NCBI RefSeq assembly: GCF_030272615.1
Contig: NC_081413.1
Span: 163,217,080 to 163,281,079 of the forward strand
Origin: Cryptomeria japonica
Lineage: Eukaryota; Streptophyta; Pinopsida; Cupressales; Cupressaceae
Reading direction: 5' to 3'
DNA length: 64,000 nucleotides
Every line of letters begins with the position of its first letter. Within the stretch, counting starts at the first letter, position 1. Of this stretch, positions 45,001 through 57,006 are shown in pieces. The notes beneath the pieces are model-generated. The model worked only from the letters and a program-made list of their open reading frames with translations. It was not told the origin of the DNA and did no database searches. Made by a program: the position numbers and the translations under genes.

Positions 45001-46419
45001 ACATGTGGATTCCTAGTGGTCAAAGAGGAGATCTGATATGATGAGGTTGTTGATGATGGAAGTAGTTATCAATATTTTCAGGGTAGGTCAAGAAAGAGTG
45101 ATGAACTCATTAATGGTGATCCTATTGTGGACTGGTGTGTGGCTCGAGGTGATCTACAAAGAAGATATCAGGTCTCATCGGATAGATGAATATTACCAAA
45201 GTTAGTAATCAACATATAGAGCATATTGGAAAGAACAAGGCAGTAGAGGATCAAGCAAGTGGCTTGAGAATATTGGAAGATCTCTAGTTGACTAAACATC
45301 ACCTCCCGAGGCAGATGAAGATTACCAAATCTTCACACAAAGAGAAAATCTAATGAAAAAGAAGATATAATTAATGATGGTGGTAGTCAAACTAGACAGT
45401 GTGATAGATTTTTTAGAAGCCCAAGAAGATTATTTTTTAAATTTTGTTTTGGAGGGAATACCCTAGCATTGCAAGGAAGACCTAAAATGAAAAAGTGTGA
45501 CATGCAAAAGGTGGGATAGAAGAAGGTGTGAGGTGTGAAGTAGAGTGATTCTGATTGTTCTATAGGAGAAGAAGCTCTACAAAGATATAGGTTAAAGAAC
45601 ATATAGAATAGAAGACAGTGCAAAGAGGCATTTTACGTAGGTGTGCATAACACGAAGCCAATGCAAATATAACACCGTAGAGAGACTGTATGCAAAATAA
45701 TCAGAAAGTGAAGAGGAGATAAGTGGGAGAAAAAATAAAAAAGTAGAGAGTAGAGTGCAGTCATGAAGAGAAAAGACTAGTAACCAGAGAGTGTCGAGCT
45801 GAGGCAGATAACACAATGAGTTATACACACTTTGAGAGGCAGAGAAGTAGGAGTGATCAGGGTAGAAAGTAGAGAACTATTTGCAGAGATAAGGAGTGGA
45901 GAAAGGGAAAAGGACAAAGATTGATAACAAGACCAACAAGAAGAGGCCAGAACTAGTAAGCAGAAAAGGATCAAGTCAATCTCAAAGGCAAAACTTGTAA
46001 GTGTTACAAAATACATTTGTAACATGTTTTTCATTATATCAAATTTTTTAATCAAATCATTGTACATCTCTGAGTGGGTGCTCAGAGCAAGGGTTGGTGC
46101 TCCTTTGGGTTGGTGCCCATAAAGCTAGGGGTTGGTGCCCTAAACATTGAAATCAGTTTTATATTTGAGGCTGGACTGGAGCAGTAGACTCCAGTAGCAT
46201 TTCTCACCAAGTCTTTTCCCCACCATGGGTTTTCCTCATATATTCTTGTGTTATGAGTTTGATCTATGTATGTGTGTGTAAATGTGTTGTATATCTCTGG
46301 TAATAGTTTTGTGATTACAGTTATTAAAGTTTTATTTAATTTAAAGAGTATAAATTTTTTTTATTACAACTGATTCACCCCCCCTCTCAATGGTCCATTG
46401 TGTTCCTTCACCACTAACA

Positions 46420-47567
46420 ATAGATCAATCACAAATCAACCCAAATGTTACTACAATAAAGGAAGTATTAAAATCTATCAAAAATATAGTGAAATAACAT
46501 AAATTAAGCACACAAACCATATGTTAAGCACAATGATTTTGCTTGTATTTCTCTTCTCCTTATTGTTGCATATAATGGTAGTGGATCTCCTTGTTGTACA
46601 ATACCTGTAGAGTGACCACAATAATTCATAGAATATGGTTGATCATTATTGAAAATGAAGTTGAATTTATAGATTTTTTAGATTGAAATCAATGATCAAG
46701 ATTGATTTGATAGCAGAAAAATCAATGGTAGAGAATTATTGAGATAGAGTAGTTGGGAGATGACCACTCAATACGATTGAATTGACTAGAAAGTTAACTA
46801 TTTAGACTGACTCAGTTAGTGGATAGATGAGTTAGTCAGAAAAAGTGATTTCAAAAAAGGTGGATTGACTAACTAGTTAGTAAAAGTGATTGATGAGTCA
46901 CTAGACACGTCAGCAGTGCAACTAAGAGTTAGTGGCAGTTAGCCATTTTTGACATGTGATGTAGTAGAATGGATGAATTATCATTTTAGTTGAAATTTGG
47001 GTAAATTTGGTTTTTTCAAAAAGTGAGGAAAATTAAATTAAATTAAATGTAAATTTAAATTGAAATGTGAGGGAAATGAAATTGAATAAATTGGGAATTT
47101 TTTTAATTGAGAAGACATTATTAGCTAATTGAATAATTTGAAATAATTATTTAATTATGGGAAAATAACGGAAATTGATTTAATTGAATAATATTTAATA
47201 TTATTTAATTAATAAAGAGGAATAATTAGTAAAATTAGTGTTTGCAAGTGCAGGCCAATTTTAAGTCTACATTTTGTCCCTCTTTGAGATGATGTAATTT
47301 TGAGCATTGTTTCAAAGAAAAGTAAATAAAATTCTACCCCAGTAAGCCCTAGTGGTGATAGGGTAATGTGGTGCCCCATCAAGAAAGCGAACAAAAATAA
47401 TTGATTTCGAGGTCAATTTCATGACAATGCTATCAAGAATCCAAAAATGTATTATGCTCAAAAATCATGGTTCATAGAGTCAACTTAGAAGGCTTGGAAG
47501 GCAAAAGGGACCATGGTCAATACACTAGGCAACCCTAATTAGGGAAAATTAGGCTTATAAATAGGAT
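46420..47567. other. AT-rich stretch without recognisable genes
   Basis: It contains runs of ATTAAATTAAATT and AATTGAATAAT type and a GTTAGT-rich part (46790-46940). No domain or open frame of note. Confidence 0.5.
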
Positions 47568-47572
47568 ATTAG
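47568..47572. repeat. Target-site duplication of solo gypsy LTR (ATTAG), left copy
   Basis: ATTAG occurs here and at 48833-48837, exactly flanking the LTR ends. Confidence 0.88.
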
Positions 47573-48439
47573 TGTAAAGCGGAAAAATCGAACCCTAGTC
47601 GTCCTCCCATCCCCAACTCCGAGGAGAGAGAAGGGAGAGTCACTAGGGTTGATGGTTTTCACTTAGGGGAGACTTTACATTCAAAAGAGGGGTTGAAACC
47701 CACAAGATCCAATCCCACGCAATGCAAGATTGGATTCTATATGAGTTTCAAGGGTTGTGATAGCAAGGATACCCTCTTTTGTAAAGAATGTAAATAGAAT
47801 GATTAAGCTAGGAATGCATAGAAAGTGATAAAGATTCGCTTATAAACTGAGATAGGGATATGATATGAAGCTGCGGACCTGGAATTAGCAGTAAAATATT
47901 GAGATGGCGCTGTCCTGCAAATTTGAGCAAAAGTTGACGGGACGATGGCACCCGGCGTGCACACGATCCTCCGAAAAATCCGCGAAACGAAGGGGGATCT
48001 GTTCGTCTCTGCACAAGGATTCCAGATCTTCAATTTCAGCCGCGTACCTGCAACCTACACACAGAAAAGCGAAGACGATTGGGGGGTTAGGGATTAGGGG
48101 TTTGCCCTTAGGTCAAACCCCGGTTTTGGAATTAACCAAGAAATGAGAAATGCTGTAAATGTAATGTAAAACAAGTACTAGTACCTTGTTGTAAGGATGT
48201 TTGTATCCTTATGTGCGAAGGTATAGATGTTGTTGTTTGTTGTATGTTGTATGTTGTAGCATGTAATGTGTTGTAAGTGATCTCCTCTTCAATGGTTGAA
48301 TCCTTGTCTTGAATGCAACACTTAGCCTTGAATGGAGACTTAGAATGATCAATTGCTTGAAGGAATGCTTAAATGCTTGAATGCTTGAGTATAGTTTCCA
48401 CGCTTTTTCCATCATGTCGAATGAAAGAGGAAAATGTAG

Positions 48440-48447
48440 TTTATATA
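48440..48447 (-). promoter_or_regulatory. TATA box of the solo gypsy LTR
   Basis: The minus strand reads TATATAAA, about 390 bases into the LTR, in CAAGTATATAAACTAC. It is the best core-promoter match in the LTR. Confidence 0.55.
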
Positions 48448-48559
48448 CTTGTCATTTAGGGCTGATAGACTGATTTTCCCGACCTTAGGCCGACCAGGAA
48501 ATGTTATTTTTCCAATTTGCAAACATAAAGACTCGAAGTCCAAAAGAGACCGGGCCCAA

Positions 48560-48665
48560 AATAGGACCCAGGGACCAGGGCGCTAGGCGCCATGGTCCTG
48601 GGGGACTAGGGCACTGGGTGCCCTGGTCCTGAAGGACCAGGGCGCTGGGCGCTCTGGTCCCACCT
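48560..48665. repeat. GC-rich GGACCAGGGCGCTGGGCGC repeats in the solo LTR
   Basis: Three imperfect units of about 38 bases, at about 48571, 48602 and 48639, each carry (G)GACCAGGGCGCT/CACTGGGYGCC and CTGGTCCTG words. They sit in U3, upstream of the TATA box on the minus strand. Confidence 0.7.
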
Positions 48666-48837
48666 CCTGGGATAGCAGGGTGCAAAGGAGGTTCAGGCCA
48701 GGGTGCAAGAAAATGCAGTTTTTGATGTTGTGGACAAGTTTCGGGGTCTCCATTCAGGTTCCGTGTTGCATCGCCATCGTGAAAACCCAAATGCAGTCAA
48801 AATTGCAAGTGTCACAATTTTAGGATGCTACAATTAG

Positions 48838-49329
48838 TGCTTTATTTGATTCATTTGTGCATTGCACGCTTGAAAGATTTGGAGAGAGAAGAGAGCCCTT
48901 TATTCATGGTTGTAGAGATATAGTAGGCATCAGGCAAGATTTGCATCATGCAGAGAAGGTTTAGGCTTTCCACGGGGCAACTGGCATAGGAAACAAGGGA
49001 AGTGGTTGAACCCAATCTATCATTATGATGTATTTATTGTATAATTAATACTAGGTCCTAGGGAGTTAAAGTTGTAAGCATGTCTCATATGTGTGTATGT
49101 TTTACGCATGCAATTCTAGAATTCCACATTCGATGTGTGTTGCATGCGACTGATATTATGCATATGATATTACTATTTCACATTTCATTTGAAGTTTCAT
49201 ATTTTACATAATCATTGTACTTGCGCCTATAACCATGTTGCATTTTCTCATTAGGGTTTGGATGATGCATTTATTAGGCTAACTAGTCCACTGATGAGTC
49301 AATTAGGGTCAATGGTATTTTCAACCGAT
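48838..49329. other. Short stretch without recognisable gene
   Basis: No domain is visible. It may be the degraded upstream part of the mobile-domain pseudogene that follows. Confidence 0.45.
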
Positions 49330-51230
49330 TGTGATCATAGATGAGCCTCCTAGTATTAGGTACTCAAGAGAATAGGCCTAAGTGCTTACTAATTTTCCAT
49401 CAACTAGATGACATGGAGCTAGGGTATTTGCACACACCTGGACTATATCATGTCTGTTTCATGCCCAAGATCAAGGCAAATTGGGGCCCGATTGTCACAC
49501 TTGTCGAGAAATGGCACTCAGGGGCATGCTCATTTCACCTGTGAATCTTGAGGATGTTTGGTACATCTTATAGATCTCGATAATGGTGAGAAGGTGACTT
49601 ATGAGGCTAGCATAGGTATTTTGACTTTATGCACATTTTTCAAGTTTGACATCATTGACCTAGGTATCGATGACTATTATGAGATCCAATGGGGGACTAT
49701 GATGGATATGTATGGCTGGTATACTATGGTTCTGAGTGCCCTTGTTGCTGATATACTATCTTTGGACATACATGGACATGGGTTTCCAATGGGGTGGGGC
49801 CAAGTGATGGAGGGCATGATTGCAGACAACCAGGTATATGCTTAGGGACCATGTGTGTTGGTGATGTTGTATTATCAACTGCATATACTAGCATATATGG
49901 GGGCTCAATCTCTCAGTTGTGGTATCACCTTTTTATAGGTTTGGGTTTGGGAGAACATCCTAGTGTGCCAACCTATAGTGGACAAAAAAATTGAGATAAT
50001 ATTTCCTTATGTTTACATCTATTCCGGGATAGTGAGCCAGAGGCATGTTGGTCATATGTTGTATTGTAGATATCAATTGGATATATTGCAATATTTTATT
50101 TAAAAATTGTACAAGGAATATGTAGGATAGGATGATAATGCAAAGCACCTACCCTATTGTCGATAGTATAGATACATGATTAGTCAGACCATATAGGCAC
50201 AATGGATTATAGACATCCAACTATCAGGTAAGGTTCTGAGATAATTTGGAGAGTGGCAAGGTGTGCCTAATGCGACCACTTATTTTTCTCGCATGACATA
50301 GGAGGTCAATGACTAGGGACCCTACAAAAATTGACATGTTTCTTATATCAAGTTTGACAATTCGGTCATAATGTAGTGGGAATGGAGCTCAATTATTGTA
50401 CACATTGGCACAACTCTTGAGTATGATGCTTGGTGGGTCATTCAAAGGCCTACTCCTTTTCTAGATCCTATTGTACCTATTCCATCTACTATGTGTTAAA
50501 GATAGAGATAGGTAAGGATCCAAGGATAAGGCCATGGGAGAGGATGAGATGGTAGGAGGGGGAGAGGTCATGGGAGAGGTGATGTGAGATATGGTGATGG
50601 GGATGGAGGGGATGGAAGAGTCAAAGGAGATGGAGGTGATCATGTAGGAGTTGGGGAAGGTGATAGAGATAGAGGTGATGGAAGATATGTAGGGGTCATA
50701 GGAGATGATCCAGTTGTTGGTGTTGCTCTACTGGTTGTAGATGCATAGATGGTTGATGTAGAGGAGGAGGATTTGGAGAAGGAGGATAGTTCTGATGATA
50801 GTGATTCCTACAATTCCAACTCAAACAATGGTGATTCTGATGAATTTGATTCTGACAAGGATGGTGGGGATGAGGGAGATGCTAAGATGTAGTATGTTGA
50901 CATAGGGGAGGATGTGGATGAAATCCCTCATTTGCAGGCTTTGAGGGAATAGGTTCAAACCCAAAGAGGTCTTATAACAAAGTTATAGGGACAGGTAGTT
51001 GTACTAGAGGTAGGGAGAGCAATAGATAGTGTTGATATGTTTGAGGATTCGGAGGCCTAGATCGTAAAGCAAGATGCACTTATTACTAAGAGAGGAAAGT
51101 ATGGGGCGGAGAGGGATAGTATTAGGGTCTAGCCATATGTTGTTGTTGGTAGGGTACAACAAGATGAGGATGCCTATTAGAGGTATCCTTTTGATATACA
51201 TGATCTCAATGTTATAGGTATGTCTAAGCA
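49330..51230 (+). pseudogene. Plant mobile domain (PMD) protein pseudogene
   Basis: Reading across frames there is GLYHVCFMPKIKANWGPIVT, LVEKWHSGACSFHLP, NLEDVWYIL (a small deletion lies between these two), then LSGKVLRxFGEWQGVPNATT near 50220-50280. These match the plant mobile domain, whose members have LVERWRPETHTFHLP and TLEDVAILL-like blocks and a later FGxxQxIP block. An acidic Gly/Asp/Ser tail (about 50520-50900) and a Gln/Leu-rich helix (about 50930-51080) follow. There are at least ten stops, many TAG, and one or more frameshifts. PMD proteins occur both as nuclear host proteins (MAIN/MAIL) and inside plant transposons. No flanking transposon ends are visible, so which one this was is open. 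Confidence 0.62.
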
Positions 51231-53639
51231 ACTAGTTGAATCCGGGGTTTGAGATTTCCTAGTGGAGATGCCTCTATGAGATTTTTGTGCCTATTGATTA
51301 GAGGGCACCAAGTTACGAAGCCAATGAGTCACAGAGATGTACATAGTCGAGGACTATAGTCAACAGTAAAGGTTTAATAGGTCCACCACTGAGACCACCT
51401 AGGCCACCATCTCTAGGGAACGAAGGAGTAGTTACTTCGATTGGAGGATAGGTTAGGCTTTCAAATATAAAGGACTAAGGGAGAACTGGTTGATCTCCTA
51501 GTTATAAAAACTTTGTATATTTATGACTGACCTAGGGACCTTATTTTTGTACTTTGACACATTATTCTGAGATGTATATATGAGATGCATTTTTTGCGAT
51601 GATTATATCATGTGTTCTAATTCTATGTTCTAAATGCATATTTATTTTCTATGTTATGATTCTCATTATATGATGTTATGTATTATGATGCTTATGTGAT
51701 GTTTTATGATGTACTACGATGCTTCTATGATGTATGCTTATGATGGATACATTATCCTATGGTGTATGTTTATGATGATTATGATTCCATATGAGATGTG
51801 AGGTATTACATAGATGCTTAATATGATGTATCTTTTGATGCAATGACTTCTATATATGGAGGCATATGATTGTATGGATGTTTAATGCCATTCATGCCCC
51901 TAATGTAAAGTTACTTTATGGATGTGTATGTATCGAAACCTAATTTGTATGCATATTGTCATGATACTTTACATCTTTATGGGTGTTTAATGACATGTCC
52001 TATGTTTTTATATTTTTGATATTTTTATATATGACAATTTAATGAGATGATATGTTTATATTCTGACATGTTTATTGATGCAAGATGCACTTGTTCTTGT
52101 GTACCGGATTACAAGACTAGAATGACTATGTGGATTGACAAAGGAATGGTTAGATAGAAGAATGAGTTAGTGAGAAGTGAGGAATAGTTGGGAGATAGAG
52201 ATGATTGGTAGATGATTGATTGTAGATAGTGATGAATCAATCTTGAATTTATTTTGTGCTTTTATTGGTATACAATGATATCATCATCGAGCCTTATTAT
52301 ATGGAAAATGGAGGTGTATGCACCAAGGTATGAAGAACCAAGGTGTAGATGCTTTCCCATTGCATTAATAGACATATTGCAAACAAGGAATGTTTTCATT
52401 TACTCTATGGGTTTTGTTTTAAGGGTCAAGGTATGTGTGACAGTCATAAGAATAGTAATCCATGACCTTCGGTTTGCATAGATCCTTGCTAAATGAACAT
52501 GCTAATACAGACACCCTAAACACCTTTATCCTAGAATTTCACAAAAACACACCACAAACAACAAACAAAGAAAAAAATGAGATCATGAACCATCCCAACT
52601 CCTCTAGTTACTTGTGGACATCCTTAACTAGCATAGGAACATAATCTAAGATAAATCAGTAAAAGATAAGATTCACTTGACTATACAAGCCAACAAACAT
52701 ATTGATATTTTTCATTGTTGATTTGTTGTATTTTTATGGTGATGATGATGTATGGTATCAAAAATGTAATTTCCTATATAAGACCGATCTATCTGGTTTT
52801 GTGTGTACCCTTACTTTTGTAAGACAAATTGATAGCTGATTGATAGGGATTGATTGAATAGAATTGGATTGGTTTGATTGTAGAGTCGATTGATTGGTTG
52901 CTATTGTTATGTGATTTATTAATCGCAGTGTTTTGACCTATTTTGTGTCTTCTTAGGCATTTATCATTGCAAGGGAATAGCTTATTACTTTTGATTTTTT
53001 ATGACCAGCATTTTTTTCAATTTTAAGGATTTTTTAAAACATTTTCCTCAATTTTTAAGGTTTTTTAGGACTTATTGTGCTTTTTATTGATTTTTTCAAA
53101 CTTTTTTATGATTTTTATTTTTTTGGATTTTTTTTTAATTTTTAGTGATTTTTTTTTAGATTACGATGTAGAATGTTTACCCTAGTCAAGTGTAGGACCA
53201 TGTATTGTGAGAATGAGGAGATGGATTGACTTATTGTGAAGATGTAATAATCACACTAAAAACTAATGAATCTCAAGCAATGAGGTGTGTGAACAAGGTT
53301 TATTATGGTGGATGGGATGAAAGTGGCAAATGAGTTTATGGCATGATGGTCAATCAAATAGAAAACTAATAGATGAAAGAGTTGTAAACTTCTACATATG
53401 GTGCTTGTTTACTAGGTTTTCACCATGGTACTTACCCAAAACACCTATTTTCCAAATTTTCACTATCGAGCAAGTTATTTCTCTTTTCTTTTTTTTTTCC
53501 TTTTTTTGGGGGGATAACACAAGATGGTTGTTTGTTAGGTTTTCATCAGGGTGACTATGTGTTTGTAATTTGCATTTTCTATGTTTTTCTTTTTTCTTTT
53601 TTAACATTTTTACTTTTTTTTGGATTTTTTTCAAAGGAT
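51231..53639. other. Low-complexity and gene-free region
   Basis: 51560-51900 is dominated by ATGATG, TTATGATG and TATGATGT words, a degenerate simple repeat. 52985-53165 and 53465-53640 are T-rich with repeated TTTTTTAAGG/TTTTTGATT words. No open frame resembles a known protein. Confidence 0.55.
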
Positions 53640-54170
53640 AATCTAAAGATCAAGTATGAAACTTATTGAGGTGCATATTGTTGATTGGCTCTTCAAGTGG
53701 CTCCCCTTCAGGTGTAGCAAGTTTATATGCTCCAGATCCATATGTAGTTGTGATGACATAGGGTCCTAACCAATTTGGTTTAAACTTTTTGGTCTCTCCC
53801 TTTCTGCTAAATTCTATTGGTGTTCTTTAAAGACCAGATCTCTAATCTCAAAGAATATAACTCTTATCATTTTATTATAGTTGTAGTAGAGACAATTTTG
53901 ATATTCTTGCAATTGGTTCAACACATTTTGGCACTTATTATCTAACTAATATAGCTCTTTTTGGGGTGTGAATGTTGGTTATGTATGCCCACAAGGTAGT
54001 ATTTAGCTGAAGGTACTAGTCACAGCAAGCATCATTGACAATTTTCTTTAAGATCTTAAGGATCATTTTATTGTTTGCCTCAGCTTGACCATTACTTTGG
54101 GGGTAGTAAGGGGTGGCAAAATGGTGTTGGATGTGGATCTTGTTGAATAGTTTCTACTTTATACAATAAG
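53640..54170 (-). pseudogene. Ty3/gypsy integrase C-terminal fragment
   Basis: On the minus strand the frame reads LFNKIHIQHHFATPYYPQSN, then GQAEANNKMILKILKKIVN (the Glu of GQAE is the third catalytic residue), LNTTLWAY, RTPIEFSRKGETKKFKPNWL, GPYVITTTYGSGAYKLATPE and EEPINNMHLNKFH. This is the end of a gypsy integrase with its C-terminal domain. Several stops interrupt it. The core's two Asp motifs are not found upstream, so it is a fragment. It is the only gypsy pol coding sequence I see in the window. Confidence 0.8.
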
Positions 54171-54224
54171 TTGGTGCAACATGTTATGCACATAGCCCAG
54201 CTGAAGTGATCAAGGGGGTAACAT

Positions 54225-57006
54225 TATGTCCTAAGTGGAGCCTTATTTAATTATCAACCAGGGATGTTTCTTCAAAGATGAAACTATAATTGTATGTGTA
54301 GAACAAGATTCTAATCTTTCTATTGTTGTATGAAAGAAACTTACATTTAGCCACTAAAAACATAAACAATGCTTAAACAAGAAACTAGATAACATAGTAG
54401 TTATTGCAAGTGACTCTAAGAGTGAAATAGCAGTGATTGCAAGTACAACTATTAATATAGCTAACAACTAGAATTTGGTTGCAATCAGACTCTTAACTAT
54501 AATAATATCAATGAACATTAAGTAAGAACCAAAAATTCATAACTTAGTTATTGCATTTGAGAAAGTAAACAACTGCAAAGAAAAGGGAGGATCACATTCT
54601 CAAGTGGCCCTTTCTCAAGGAATGTGGTCTCTATGAGGAACTACAATATACTAAAACCACAAAACAATAATCATCTTATCATTCTTAACTCATGCTTAGA
54701 AAAACTAGACAATGATTACACTCAAGATCTCACGAAGAACACAATTTATATTATGTGCATCATATATTCAACTGAAATTGCAAAAGTACATTGATTATAA
54801 CAAGGGAAAAAGATCTCGACTAGAATGACATTTTCACTATTTAAAGAATTCAAAACAACTATATATCATTAAATTCGTACAACTAACTCTAACTAGATAT
54901 CGCTTCTCCCTAACACTAATGCGACTTATTCTAAAGGAGAAACAAAAACAAAGGATTAACGCTATAGGATTCTATTTCATAATGATGCAAAGCCCTCCTT
55001 TTATCTTGTCAAACACTTCAATATGTATGACACTGACCCATTAACACACCAATAGGATCCTACAAAGAAAGGCTCTACACTCTTAGTTCCAACTTCTCTT
55101 TTCACTCCAAGCTTCATACTACTCAAATTGGGTAACTAGCTCCATTATACATCATGAAGCCTCCTAAGGTTCCTGACCTTCACAACCCCTATTTTGGATC
55201 ATACAACACTCACATGGACTAGACCAAACACTGGTTTCAAGGATTCAACCCAATTCCCTATGACACCTTCACAATTAGGCCTATTTGCTTGTAGCCCTTA
55301 GAGACGGGTAATGGGACCTTAAGTCCAAACTTTTCCAAACACCCTGAAAAAAATAACTAATTCAGATACCCTTTATGGTCTTACCGAATCACCCAAAAGG
55401 AGAGGTCAAGATTTGACAAGGAAAGGTCTGAACCTGGTGATGACCAACTATCCTAAAGGGCTAATTAGGACTCCATTTGTGAAGCAACTATATCAAAATG
55501 AACACACCTTACAACCACAACCCCATGGGAATGTGGGTAACCAAAAAAAATTATATATTCCAAGGTTACACACCTGGAATCATCACCAATTGTCTTCTAG
55601 GGTAATTATTGCAGTCTAAGGGCTAGGTAGCCACATAGAGATGTCTACCTAGGGACTGATCAAACACACATATCCCTTGCTCCTCCTGAAAAATGAATTT
55701 GGAATCATAGAATAAATAGGCCACACTTGCATCCTACCCACTGCCATGAGTTTTAGATGAACAGGTTGCAATTTATGGCCATGGGAAGGCAAAACCCTGG
55801 TTTTCCGGGTACCTATAGCAAAACTTAGATATTTGGAGCAAAACAAATGATCAAGACCTCAAATCAAGACCCAATAATTGGTAATTCAATTCAATAAAAA
55901 AATAACAACATTGGGGATTGGTCCCAATCTGTACAACTCCATACCCCATGCCCCAATTTGCTGGAAAACTCAGAATTTCTTATTGCTTGCAATCATAAAA
56001 TCTCTCTCCATATAGTCTCTCCTTGGGAATTGTGTCCTCAAGTTATTTATACCCCTCTATAACTTCTCCCAATGAAAAAAAAGAGGTTAGAGCCATTGGA
56101 GGAGTTATACCAACAAGAATTCAAAAATTGCACAAAAAGTTGCTCATGACAACTTTTGACAAAGTTGTCAAAAATGTCATTTCTTGCACCCGAATGACTT
56201 GGGTCAAGACTAACACCTCTAAACACTCTAGAAGAACATAAAATAACTAAAACCACTAGTACAAACCTATCCTAAGAATACTTAGTCCCCTTTTGTCCAA
56301 AATTCCTAATTGGCTTATCAAGATGCCAAAATAGGAGTTTGGCTCACAAGATGGGGTCCTTTATTACAAACACAAAATATATGATTGAAAAAATAAGGAA
56401 AACATCATAAGCCATGTTTAAGGTCTTATCCTTCCTCCTCTAAGCCTAAATGATCATGTTTAAGGGGTACCCCTACACCACATAATAGACTCTTTTATTA
56501 AGCAGTGACATAGAACTAGGAACATGGTTGCTACATTAACTTCAAGAGTAATGACGCACAACTTCATGATACTTTACCTTCTCAATGTTTCATGGAGAGA
56601 TAGATTCAGAAAGGACTCTTCTTCAACCATGAATCCTCTTTGACTGTGGTTCTTCTTTCCACATTTATTACTTCCTTATGCTAACAAAGGTACACCTTCT
56701 TTAGCTATGTATAACAGAGATACATCGACCACAACCAACTCATGATGTTTTATACATGTTAGTTTCAAAGATATAAGTAATTTGAATAAATCATCATTAA
56801 TAACATATAAAAACATTTCATTCATCAAAACACATTGCATATCCCTGTCAATGTAACCCATATATATTATAGTTAGTAGTAATATGGCTTCTTAGGATGA
56901 TAAAAACATCTAATAAGTTTGATTTAATAATATGATAAAATTATGTCAAATTACAAGGTAGTAGTTAAAAATAAATAAACACAGGAAATTAACAGAGCTT
57001 GTCACA
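54225..57006 (-). repeat. Probable long 3' LTR of gypsy element G3 (left boundary uncertain)
   Basis: On the minus strand the sequence GACAAGCAAGGGGTAAAG, then TTGGGGGG, precedes TGTGACAAGC at 57006; a GACAAGCAAGG...purine tract is the usual joint between a plant gypsy coding end and its 3' LTR. A TATA box (minus TATAAATA, 56044-56051, in GGGGTATAAATAACTTGAGG) lies about 960 bases inside. The rest down to about 54225 has no genes and would be the R-U5 part. The left end is a guess, because no duplication or second LTR is available. Confidence 0.4.
56044..56051 (-). promoter_or_regulatory. TATA box in the G3 LTR
   Basis: TATAAATA on the minus strand, with a GC-poor leader and a GAGGACACAATTCCCAAGGAG-like start region about 30 bases downstream. 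Confidence 0.5.

Larger units (their letters stand above)
42894..46419 (+). repeat. Giant Copia-type LTR (about 3.5 kb), probably solo
   Basis: The start TGTTGGCATTCAAGTTGTC and the words TCATTGATGTCAATA are those of Sirevirus-like LTRs. The far end has CCCCACCATGGGTTTTCCTC (about 46210-46230), CTTGTGTTATG, and ATTCACCCCCCCTCTC (46373-46388). The end is either TTCA at 46410, which gives target copies CCACA/CCACT, or CTAACA at 46419, which pairs better with TGTTGG. It has no primer site, polypurine tract or coding domain on either side. The extra length comes from repeat arrays inside it. Confidence 0.55.
47573..48832 (-). repeat. Solo LTR of the G1/G2 gypsy family
   Basis: On the minus strand it starts TGTAGCATCCTAAAATTGTGAC and ends CGCTTTACA, 1260 bases, with TG/CA ends and a perfect ATTAG duplication. 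It shares with the G1 LTR the GCATTCAAGCATTT-rich middle, the CAAGGATTCAACCATTGAAG block, the GGTTTGACCTAAGGGCAAAC block and GTAGGTTGCAGGTACGCG. No internal sequence remains, as expected after LTR-LTR recombination. Confidence 0.9.
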
